Below, piece after piece: positions 1 through 6,868 of a stretch of 31,105 bases of DNA. The stretch is from Chloroflexota bacterium (GTDB lineage Bacteria > Chloroflexota > UBA4733). A model generated the notes under the pieces. That model made no database searches. It saw only the letters and a list, made by a program, of their open reading frames with translations, and was not told the DNA's origin. The stretch lies in contig JAMCTA010000120.1 of NCBI GenBank assembly GCA_023381895.1, positions 1-31,105 on the forward strand, written 5' to 3'. Each line of letters starts with the position of its first letter. Position 1 is the first letter of the stretch. The position numbers and the translations under genes are program-made.

Positions 1-749
1 TCCAGGCATTGGAGCGGGGAGTGAAGTACCAGCTCGAGATGGGCGGAAAGAATCCCGTCATCGTTTGTGATGATGCCGATCTCGATCAGGCCGTGGAGCT
101 GACCGTCTCCGGGGCAATGCGTACTACCGGTCAAAAGTGCACAGCCACGAGCCGGGCCATTATCATGGAGCCACTCTACAAGGAGTTTTCCGAGCGTGTG
201 GTGGCACGCTGTCGCTCGCTCAAGGTTGGGTCGGGCTTGGATGAGAGTGTCTATCTAGGTCCCGCCGTCTCGAAGGACCAGATGGAGACGGACCTCAGGT
301 ATGTCAGTCTCGGGAAGCAAGAAGGTGCACGCGTTTTGTGCGGCGGGAGCCAGCCTCGGGGACCCGGTCTGGAATACGGCTACTTCGTTGAGCCCACGGT
401 CTTCGACGAGGTTCTTCCAGGCATGCGTATTGCTCAGGAGGAGATCTTCGGCCCCGTACTCGGTCTCATCAAGGCAAGGTCCTTTGAAGAAGCGGTGGAA
501 TTTGCGAACGCCATTCAGTACGGTCTCAGTGCCTCGGTGTTTACACGGGACATCAATCGCGCACTGGCTTTCGCTACAGGGATCGAGGCCGGAATGGTCC
601 GCGTAAATGGTGAGACCGCCGGTGTCGAGCCCCAGGCCCCGTTTGGCGGTATGAAGGCATCGAGCTCGCATTCACGAGAGCAGGGCCGGGCCGCCCTGGA
701 GTTCTTCACGTCGGTGAAGACCGTAGCCATTTCTCCGACTCCCCGCTGA
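1..749 (+). CDS. Aldehyde dehydrogenase, probably alpha-ketoglutaric semialdehyde (2,5-dioxovalerate) dehydrogenase; C-terminal part
   Basis: The reading frame is open from the window edge, so only about the last 248 residues are present and the start lies outside. The sequence shows the ALDH family motif LEMGGKNP, containing the general-base Glu, then GQKCTATSR with the catalytic Cys codon at 138-140, then EEIFGPV, and a C-terminal segment with VNGETAGVEPQAPFGG and SSSHSREQG. The last two segments are characteristic of the YcbD/KGSADH subgroup, which oxidises 2,5-dioxopentanoate to 2-oxoglutarate with NAD(P)+ at the end of the oxidative pentose, aldarate and hydroxyproline routes. Family membership is certain; substrate assignment is inference from these motifs. 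An arabonate-dehydratase-like gene at the other end of the window supports a pentose pathway. No convincing terminator follows before 858. Confidence 0.85.
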   Translation, partial: QALERGVKYQLEMGGKNPVIVCDDADLDQAVELTVSGAMRTTGQKCTATSRAIIMEPLYKEFSERVVARCRSLKVGSGLDESVYLGPAVSKDQMETDLRYVSLGKQEGARVLCGGSQPRGPGLEYGYFVEPTVFDEVLPGMRIAQEEIFGPVLGLIKARSFEEAVEFANAIQYGLSASVFTRDINRALAFATGIEAGMVRVNGETAGVEPQAPFGGMKASSSHSREQGRAALEFFTSVKTVAISPTPR

Positions 750-810
750 TCACATTGCGATGGCCGGCGCGGTTAGCTTGGCCCGCACCTGCCCTTCTAC
801 CGGTGACTGG

Positions 811-838
811 TTGGCGCGCTAAAGCCATCGGCTATATT
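811..838 (+). promoter_or_regulatory. Candidate sigma70-type promoter for the TSUP pair
   Basis: A TTGGCG hexamer at 811-816 and TATATT at 833-838 are separated by 16 bases. The predicted transcription start, about 845, leaves a very short leader that still includes the AAAGGA ribosome-binding site at 846-851. It is the only good -35/-10 pair in the gap between the aldehyde dehydrogenase stop (749) and the ATG at 859. The pairing is by eye. Confidence 0.35.
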
Positions 839-858
839 TTGTTCGAAAGGAAACAATA

Positions 859-1245
859 ATGGCCGCAAGTGCCATAGATCGTACGAAAGCTCCACCGATT
901 TTGGGATTCGTCCTACTCGGCTTGGTGGGCGGCTTGCTCTCCGGGTTTTTCGGCATCGGCGGTGGTGTGGTGTTCGTTCCGTCGATGGTGGCGGTTTTTG
1001 CGATCAAACAACAACGTGCACAGGGCACGTCGCTCGCCATCATCATTCCGACGGCACTCCTAGGGCTCGTCACCTATAGCCTCCACCATCCGCTTCGCTG
1101 GGGCATCGCGCTACCGATGATGGTTGGGGCGGTTTTGTTTGCCTTTCTCGGCGCCACCGTAGCGGCTCGCGTTCCCGCGACGTTTCTTAAAGTGCTGTTC
1201 TTCATCCTGATTGTGTTCAGCGCTGTGCGTTTGTTCTTGACCTAG
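859..1245 (+). CDS. Half-length TSUP (TauE/SafE) family membrane protein, first of a pair
   Basis: A 128-residue integral membrane protein with about four hydrophobic segments. It carries one copy of the TSUP signature, GFFGIGGGVVFVP near residues 30-42, which in full-length TauE/SafE transporters (about 250 residues) occurs twice, once per repeat. TSUP proteins export or import small anions such as sulfite, sulfoacetate and other organosulfonates. ATG 859 is preceded by AAAGGA at 846-851. The next gene, 35 bases downstream, encodes a second single-repeat protein, so the two products probably assemble as a heterodimer equivalent to one full transporter. That pairing and the substrate are inference. 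Nothing in the sequence identifies the transported ion. Confidence 0.8.
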   Translation: MAASAIDRTKAPPILGFVLLGLVGGLLSGFFGIGGGVVFVPSMVAVFAIKQQRAQGTSLAIIIPTALLGLVTYSLHHPLRWGIALPMMVGAVLFAFLGATVAARVPATFLKVLFFILIVFSAVRLFLT

Positions 1246-1280
1246 CGTTCGTACTGAGTGCGACGGAGGAGGCAGTCGGC

Positions 1281-1685
1281 GTGTCATCAGTAGATGTCTG
1301 GGCGTTTCTCATCGGCGCGCTTGCGGGAACCCTGAGCGGTCTGCTCGGTATAGGCGGTGGCATCGTCATGGTCCCGCTCATGGCCTTGGGACTTGGCTTG
1401 GAGCAACACATCGCGCAGGAGATCTCGCTCTCTGTCATCGTTCCTACAACCATTTCCGGAGCCCTCACGAGTGCCCGAAAGGGCAACGTGGATTGGCGAC
1501 TGGCAGGATTCCTCGTTATTGGTGCATTGATGGGTAGCCTCATTGGCGCGTCGCTCTCAAACCAGCTCTCAGCTGAAGTTCTCCGTAAGCTTTTCGCCAT
1601 TGCGCTGGTGATTCTGGGATACAGGACTCTTCCCACCGCCATGCGCGTTGACCTGCGGAAGCGCCTGCAATTTTGGCGCTCGTAA
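1281..1685 (+). CDS. Half-length TSUP (TauE/SafE) family membrane protein, second of a pair
   Basis: A 134-residue protein with about four membrane segments and one TSUP repeat motif, GLLGIGGGIVMVP near residues 21-33. The GTG start at 1281 is well supported by GGAGGAGG at 1265-1272, 8 bases upstream. The C-terminus is basic (RVDLRKRLQFWRS), fitting a cytoplasmic end. It follows the first half-TSUP gene in the same direction and resembles it around the glycine-rich motif, but the two differ enough elsewhere that a very recent duplication is unlikely. The frame shift between the two genes, the separate RBS and the stop at 1243-1245 argue for two genuine genes rather than one gene broken by a sequencing error, though the latter should be excluded. 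Confidence 0.8.
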   Translation: MSSVDVWAFLIGALAGTLSGLLGIGGGIVMVPLMALGLGLEQHIAQEISLSVIVPTTISGALTSARKGNVDWRLAGFLVIGALMGSLIGASLSNQLSAEVLRKLFAIALVILGYRTLPTAMRVDLRKRLQFWRS

Positions 1686-1750
1686 GCGATCGCGATGGAT
1701 CGAGAGATGATGCCTGGCACCAAGTCTGGACAGTGGCGAGAGGTTTGATG

Positions 1751-3646
1751 ATGGACACAGAGCTACGTGGGGCGAGCACGCCTGATGTGGAGCAGTTGCT
1801 GACAGAGCTTGCCGACCAAGACTTCCTCGGCCAGCTCCTGGAGCGTAGGGGTCATGCACGTGAGCTTGCACTGGAGGGAGGTGACGTCAAGCTCGATTGG
1901 GTCGATGGAGTTGAGCACGCTCTCAACCATTCGGAATGGCTCGAAGCGCTTGCTGATGAGGCCGTGAGTCTCCTGGAGCGCGGTATCCGTCGCGTCATCT
2001 GGTCGGGCATGGGCGGCTCCATCCAGACGGTCTACACACTCCAGCGCTTAGGTCTGCTTGACGCACCTGGCTTGAGCATTCACCCGCTCGACAGCACAGA
2101 TCCAGCCTCACTTAGCCGCCTCCTCCGCGAGCTAGTCCAGCGAGAGCACCTGCACCGTGAGGATCGAGAGTTGCCTGCAGCGACGGTACGCGAGCTCTTG
2201 AGTGACACCGCCATGATCGGCGTGAGCATGGGAATGACGAGTGAAGAGCCCATCACACACCTCACGTGGTTTGATGAGCTCTTGGTAGAGCACCGCATCC
2301 CGAATCCACAGGAGCACATCGAGGTAATGACACTTCCAGGGTCATTTCTTGATGCCTTCGCAGAGCGGAGAGGTGCCCGGCGCGTACCGATTCAGCTCGA
2401 TGGAGCAAATCACACTGCTGGGCGTATGAGCGCGCCAGCAACACGCGTCTTCCTGCGACCGGTAGCATTGATGTTTGCCGCCCAAGGGCTGAGCCGCACC
2501 GAGGTTGCAGAGAGTCTGCGCGCTCTGCTGCGGGAGTGTCAAAGTTCCTATGGTGTGTCGTACGCCGCCACTGCAGCAGAGCGGTATGCTCTTACTCTGG
2601 CGCACCCCTATCTTCGTCTGGGAGCTTTCGTTGCCAGCGAGGCGAAAGAGTGCCGTAGAAACAAGACTGTACTCATCTGTCCACCGGCGTGGCGTGGGGT
2701 AGCTCCCTGGATCGAGCAGCTCGTCGAAGAGAGCTTGGGTAAGAACGGCAGGGGTTGGCTCGTCTTCTACGACCAGTCCATCAAAGCACTCACCAGTCGT
2801 GACGACTGCATCTTCCTAGACCTTGCGGCCGGGGGAGAGTCGGCGCTGTCGGCGGCAGAGCGAGAGGCCCTCGACAAGGCAGGACGTCCGCTCCTGCAGC
2901 TCGGATTTTCCGTAGATTCTCGTGGGGCCGGTGATCCGAAATTCGCCGCCGTCGCGGGATTGTTTGCCAACTGGAAGCTTGCCGTATGGGCCTTCGGTTA
3001 CCTCCACGACATCGTGGTTGCTGGACAGCCCGGAGTGGAAGCCTACAAGACCTATGCTCGAGAGTTCCGCGACGCCAGCACTCCAATCCCTTTCGACGTC
3101 GGGCCTGATGAGGGTAGCAAGACCACCGTCGATGTTCGAGCGTTGGAAGACAGTGGAGCGTGGACGTCGCTAGAGGAGCAGCTATGTCAGCGGTATCGCT
3201 CTGCGGTCGGTGATGCGCCTGCCACTCTGGCGGCAGCGCTTAGAGGCGCTTTGCGTTGTGGAATTCGTTATCTTGATCTCACCTTCAATGGCGAGATTAC
3301 CGAAGATGTTCGAGATGCGCTCGAAGAAGCTCGTCGCACTATCGGGTTCCAGGCATTGCGACTACCCGTCAAGGTCCGTTGCGGCCCGAGCGACTATCAC
3401 TCCACTGAGCAGAGTGAAACCGACGGACCCGCGGAGCTTCTCAGCGTGCGCATCGTGGCCCTGGACCATGAAAAACCGATAGCAGGGACTTACTCCGATC
3501 GCTTCTTGCTGGCTCAGGCCCGTGGAACTTGGCAAGCGATGCGGGATGCGCGCCGGCACGTCGTGATGGTCACGTTGCCCACGCATCGCTCTGCTAGTCA
3601 AGAACTGCACCGACTCTTTACAGCCGCGGCTATGCTGCTGGCATAA
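1751..3646 (+). CDS. Phosphoglucose-isomerase-like SIS-domain protein
   Basis: A 631-residue protein from ATG 1751. GAGAGG at 1738-1743 is well spaced for this start, while the frame also opens earlier from TTG 1673, inside the upstream gene. Features of the glucose-6-phosphate isomerase family: GMGGS near residue 86 (phosphosugar-binding loop), LDSTDP about 25 residues later, TAGRMSAP as a diverged form of the GGR(Y/F)S signature, QPGVEAYK near residue 425 with the conserved Lys, and a C-terminal CGPSDYHSTEQ segment resembling GPRFLHSTGQ. This pattern matches the PGI half of bifunctional transaldolase/PGI proteins, but no transaldolase domain precedes it. It may interconvert glucose-6-P and fructose-6-P or act on another sugar phosphate. 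Several signature positions deviate, so activity is uncertain. It overlaps nothing and ends before a 320-base gap. Confidence 0.65.
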   Translation: MDTELRGASTPDVEQLLTELADQDFLGQLLERRGHARELALEGGDVKLDWVDGVEHALNHSEWLEALADEAVSLLERGIRRVIWSGMGGSIQTVYTLQRLGLLDAPGLSIHPLDSTDPASLSRLLRELVQREHLHREDRELPAATVRELLSDTAMIGVSMGMTSEEPITHLTWFDELLVEHRIPNPQEHIEVMTLPGSFLDAFAERRGARRVPIQLDGANHTAGRMSAPATRVFLRPVALMFAAQGLSRTEVAESLRALLRECQSSYGVSYAATAAERYALTLAHPYLRLGAFVASEAKECRRNKTVLICPPAWRGVAPWIEQLVEESLGKNGRGWLVFYDQSIKALTSRDDCIFLDLAAGGESALSAAEREALDKAGRPLLQLGFSVDSRGAGDPKFAAVAGLFANWKLAVWAFGYLHDIVVAGQPGVEAYKTYAREFRDASTPIPFDVGPDEGSKTTVDVRALEDSGAWTSLEEQLCQRYRSAVGDAPATLAAALRGALRCGIRYLDLTFNGEITEDVRDALEEARRTIGFQALRLPVKVRCGPSDYHSTEQSETDGPAELLSVRIVALDHEKPIAGTYSDRFLLAQARGTWQAMRDARRHVVMVTLPTHRSASQELHRLFTAAAMLLA

Positions 3647-3966
3647 GTGTCCACGTCACGGAGCTCAAACTCTCGGAGCGTTCAGCGTTGGTAACGCAGA
3701 AAGAGTCCCCACGATCCGAGACTAGTAGTCCGTTACGCCTCTTCTGGTTGGTACTCGCAGGCCGTCCAAAGGAGATCCCTCGCCCGCCACGCAGGAGAGG
3801 GATGCCGGAGGCAGGGTGAGGGACCGTCAGACACCAGTCAAATCACGGGTAACGCGCTACTAGTCAGTGCGCTCTTGGCGTGGCGCCTGTGCCGCGGCGG
3901 CTCGTGGTCGAACGAGCCGCGCCGGTATTGACCAGCTCGGGCCACGTGCCCACTACCAAGAAATGC
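3647..3966. other. 320-base intergenic gap between two converging genes
   Basis: No supported coding region. It separates the + strand PGI-like gene from the - strand ychF, so it should contain transcription ends rather than promoters. It contains a small hairpin (GCGTT 3685-3689 with AACGC 3693-3697) and, between 3720 and 3865, a foldback element with 17-base inverted ends. The short open frame at 3880-4065 overlaps the end of ychF on the opposite strand and has no recognisable content. Confidence 0.6.
3720..3865. repeat. 146-bp foldback element with 17-bp imperfect terminal inverted repeats (MITE-like or structured RNA)
   Basis: The left end (3720-3736) and the right end (3849-3865) are inverted copies that match at 15 of 17 positions; each contains GACTAGTAG and GTTAC when read inward. 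Inside are nested pairs: CTGGT 3744-3748 with ACCAG 3833-3837, and ATCCCTC 3775-3781 with GAGGGAT 3797-3803. The core is rich in CCCTC/GAGGG, like the dispersed palindromic intergenic repeats common in Chloroflexota genomes. No obvious target-site duplication and no coding capacity are visible. It could be a non-autonomous transposable element, a repeat of REP/BIME type, or a large bidirectional transcription-end structure. A second copy is not seen in this window. Confidence 0.5.
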
Positions 3967-5082
3967 CTATCCGCTGAAGCGAAAATGGACGACGTCGCCG
4001 TCCTGCATAATATAATCACGGCCCTCAAGACGTACGAGCCCACGTGCCTGAGCTTCGGTCATTGATCCCGCAGCCATAAGGTCATCAAACGCGATGACTT
4101 CGGCTCGAATGAAGCCTCGCTGGATGTCCGAGTGTATCTTTCCTGCTGCTTCAGGAGCGGTCGCACCCTTCCGGACTGTCCAGGCACGCACTTCCGGCTC
4201 ACCGGCCGTCAAGAACGTGAGGAGGTTCAGCAGTTGGTAGCCCGCTCGGATGACGGATCCCACAGTTGGCTGTGCGAGTCCCAGGCTCTTGAGATAGTCT
4301 GAGGCATCCGCGTCATCGAGCTGATTGAGTTGGAAGTCGAGGTCTGCGCTGACGACAACAGCAGAGGCGCTTTCCGCCTCGGCCGCAACCTTGACGGACC
4401 AGACCATCTCGTCATCTTGGGTGAACGCCGGACCGTGTTTCGCAAGGTAGCCTTCGTTAACGTTCGCTACGTACACCAGCGGCTTGGCCGTAAGAAGATT
4501 GAGCTCACGCAAGACAGCCGGCGACTCGGACCACTGGATTGAGCGTGCTGGTAGCCCCTCGTTGAGCGTTTCCCGCAGGCGCTCGAGATCCTTGAGCTCC
4601 TGCTCAATCTTCGGGTCCCGCGACTTGGCCGCCCTCCGTGTTCGCTCGATCCGGCGATCGACTGCCTGCAGGTCGGCTACGGCCAGCTCGAGATTCAACG
4701 TTTCGATATCCCGCTGAGCGTGCACACTACCGTCAACGTGCTCGACGTGATCGGCTTGGAAGCAGCGGATGACCATTGCCAGAGCATCGGCATCCCGCAG
4801 GTAACCGAGGAATTGATTACCGAGGCCCTCTCCGGTGCTGGCGCCGCGCACCAGACCCGGGACATCAACGAACTCGACGTCGGTCGGTGTCACCTTCTTA
4901 GGGTGAAACATCTCGGCCAGACGGTCGAGTCGCTCATCTGGCACCTGAACGACACCAATGTTACGCTCCCGCGTAGAAAATGCATAGGTTGCAACTTGCG
5001 CTTGCTCGCGCGTCATAGCGTTGAAGAGCGTCGTCTTACCCACATTGGGCAATCCGATCAGTCCAACCTGTAACTGACTCAT
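3967..5082 (-). CDS. ychF: YchF/OLA1-family redox-regulated ATPase
   Basis: A 371-residue P-loop protein of the Obg-like YchF family, close to the usual length of about 363. G1 is GLPNVGKTT near residues 10-18, G3 is DVPGL and the family-specific NVNE replaces the usual NKxD guanine-specificity motif, explaining the ATP preference of this family. A helical coiled insertion (residues about 130-190) and a C-terminal TGS domain ending with GRDYIMQDGDVVHFRF complete the architecture. YchF binds ribosomes and is implicated in translation fidelity and oxidative stress responses. The ATG at 5082 has only a weak ribosome-binding site. It lies 119 bases downstream of ftsX on the same strand and could be cotranscribed with it, since no clear terminator separates them. 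Confidence 0.95.
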   Translation of the reverse strand: MSQLQVGLIGLPNVGKTTLFNAMTREQAQVATYAFSTRERNIGVVQVPDERLDRLAEMFHPKKVTPTDVEFVDVPGLVRGASTGEGLGNQFLGYLRDADALAMVIRCFQADHVEHVDGSVHAQRDIETLNLELAVADLQAVDRRIERTRRAAKSRDPKIEQELKDLERLRETLNEGLPARSIQWSESPAVLRELNLLTAKPLVYVANVNEGYLAKHGPAFTQDDEMVWSVKVAAEAESASAVVVSADLDFQLNQLDDADASDYLKSLGLAQPTVGSVIRAGYQLLNLLTFLTAGEPEVRAWTVRKGATAPEAAGKIHSDIQRGFIRAEVIAFDDLMAAGSMTEAQARGLVRLEGRDYIMQDGDVVHFRFSG

Positions 5083-5201
5083 GTCTCGCTGTGTTTTCTC
5101 GCTTCGAGTCTGTCGTTGTGCTTACTTTGGCAACCAGACAGTCTACCGGCTCACAGCTCTCTGAAAGTCAGGAGGGCCGCTCGATGTCGCTGCCAGCAGA
5201 C

Positions 5202-6083
5202 TTAGCTTGTTGTAGGCTCCCAGAACCGGCGAACGGCGATGAGCGATCCGAGCACACCGACGCCGACACCAATGAGTAGACCCAGGAGCAACAGCTCCGG
5301 CAACAACAGGGGATCCACCGGAAGAGACAAGAATGCAAACGATCCACGCAGCACTGGGATGAGGCTGTGGTAACCAGCGGCCACAATGAAGAACGACGAG
5401 AGAGAAGCGGCTGCCCCGCACAAGGCGCCCTCGAGCACGAATGGCCACCGAACAAACCACTCTGAGGCGCCTACGAGACGCATGACCTCGATCTCTGCGC
5501 GACGTGTGAAGATGGCCAGACGCGACACGTTCGTCATGATGAAGATGACCGCGACTGACAAGCCGACGACCATCACGGCCCCGACAAGCCGGACAAATCG
5601 CCCAGCTGTCACGAGACGATTCACCACGTCCTCGTTGATTGTGACATCACTGATGCTGGGCTGAGCCTGTAAGGCCCTCCCCACATCGGTTGCCGCGGAC
5701 GGGTGGGCAAGGCGCACGTCGAGGCTGGCCGGCAACGGATTGTCTTTGATGGCACTGAGCAGCCCAGGGTGCGACGCAAACTGTTTCTGGAGGCGCTTCA
5801 ATGCCTCGTCTTTGCTGACGTACGTGACCACCGTCACGTCTGGACGTGAGCGCATCTCACTCTCGAGAGCACTCAGTGCGGCAGGTGAAGTGCCGTCCTT
5901 GAGGTACGCGATAACGTTGACCCGTGACTGCAGCGCTTGTACACCGGCGTCGATGCTCACGACGATCACAGCGATAGTACTCAACACAAGTAAGAGTACG
6001 GCTGTCGTGCCGATTGCTACGCTTGTCATCAGCGCATTCCTACGCATCGTTTGCAGGGCGTACGTACTAGCAAAGCGCAGCAT
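5202..6083 (-). CDS. ftsX: Cell division ABC transporter permease FtsX
   Basis: A 293-residue membrane protein with the FtsX plan: a short cytoplasmic N-terminus, a first membrane helix near residues 18-43, an extracellular loop of about 120 residues containing a YVSKDEAL stretch, and three C-terminal helices (about 165-190, 213-240 and 260-285). With FtsE it forms an ABC-type complex that does not transport but activates septal peptidoglycan hydrolases through the extracellular loop. ATG 6083 is chosen because GGGAG lies 9 bases upstream; a GTG at 6089 would overlap the ftsE stop and has too short a spacing. Directly downstream of ftsE and in the same run as an M23 hydrolase gene, its likely client. 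Confidence 0.92.
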   Translation of the reverse strand: MLRFASTYALQTMRRNALMTSVAIGTTAVLLLVLSTIAVIVVSIDAGVQALQSRVNVIAYLKDGTSPAALSALESEMRSRPDVTVVTYVSKDEALKRLQKQFASHPGLLSAIKDNPLPASLDVRLAHPSAATDVGRALQAQPSISDVTINEDVVNRLVTAGRFVRLVGAVMVVGLSVAVIFIMTNVSRLAIFTRRAEIEVMRLVGASEWFVRWPFVLEGALCGAAASLSSFFIVAAGYHSLIPVLRGSFAFLSLPVDPLLLPELLLLGLLIGVGVGVLGSLIAVRRFWEPTTS

Positions 6084-6085
6084 GA

Positions 6086-6868
6086 TCACCTGCTCCCTTC
6101 TGGAAGTGGCAATGGTCCCCGGCCGTCCAGTGGCAGTGTTGACTCTCCGGGCGAGTCTCCAGTCGCGGCCAGCGCGAGCGTATAGCCCCCGCTCTCTTCG
6201 TCACGCACGAGCTTGCCTTGGTCTAACTGAAGCACACGCCGACGAAACTTGTCGACGAGGTCGCGATTGTGTGTGGCGACAACAACCGTGGTCCCGAAGG
6301 TATTGATTTGATCTAGGAGTTCAGCAATAGCCAGCGCATTATCGGGATCAAGATTTCCTGTGGGCTCATCGGCGAGTAGCACATCTGGGCCGGTGACGAG
6401 CGCGCGGGCCACTGATACTCGTTGCTGCTCCCCACCCGAGAGAGTGGCAGGATAGCGATCGGCCTGCGCTCTCAGGCCGACGAGTTCAAGCACAGCGATC
6501 GTCCGCTCGCGAATGACGCGCGCGTCGTGAAAGCCGTGTACCCGGAGTGCGAAGGCGACGTTCTCGAAGGCGGTCAGTCGCGGGAGCAACTTGTAGTCCT
6601 GAAACACTACGCCAATCCTGCGACGGAACTGGGGGATCGCTCCCGGCTGGATACGGAGCAGGTTGTGGCCAGCCACGAAGATCCGGCCAGCTGTCACACG
6701 TTCGTCACGGAGCAAGAGCCGGAGGAGCGTTGACTTTCCAGACCCACTGGGACCTACAAGAAAGACGAACTCCCCCGGATTGATGGCGAGGCTTACGCTC
6801 TGCAGAGCGAGCACACCGTTCAGATAGCACTTGCTGACGTTGTCGAGCCGGATGATGGGATCAAACAT
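6086..6868 (-). CDS. ftsE: Cell division ATP-binding protein FtsE
   Basis: A 260-residue ABC ATPase. The sequence contains Walker A GPSGSGKST, Q-loop VFQDYKLL, signature LSGGEQQR, Walker B VLLADEPT and the H-loop THN, all intact. The Q-loop and the absence of a membrane domain fit FtsE, and ftsX follows immediately. FtsE hydrolyses ATP in the cytoplasm to drive conformational change in FtsX and so switch on the peptidoglycan hydrolase. ATG 6868 is preferred; TTG 6874 would add two residues. Either start lies inside the 3' end of the upstream hydrolase gene, implying translational coupling. The C-terminal tail beyond about residue 225 is proline- and glycine-rich and slightly longer than in typical FtsE. 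Confidence 0.93.
   Translation of the reverse strand: MFDPIIRLDNVSKCYLNGVLALQSVSLAINPGEFVFLVGPSGSGKSTLLRLLLRDERVTAGRIFVAGHNLLRIQPGAIPQFRRRIGVVFQDYKLLPRLTAFENVAFALRVHGFHDARVIRERTIAVLELVGLRAQADRYPATLSGGEQQRVSVARALVTGPDVLLADEPTGNLDPDNALAIAELLDQINTFGTTVVVATHNRDLVDKFRRRVLQLDQGKLVRDEESGGYTLALAATGDSPGESTLPLDGRGPLPLPEGSR

Noticed and set aside
3660..3850. T-box or other riboswitch in the gap after the PGI-like gene
   Set aside because: No antiterminator consensus was found and no gene follows in the + direction, so a leader RNA has nothing to regulate.
3880..4065. 61-residue open frame on the + strand
   Set aside because: It overlaps the end of ychF in antisense, has no ribosome-binding site and no recognisable protein features.
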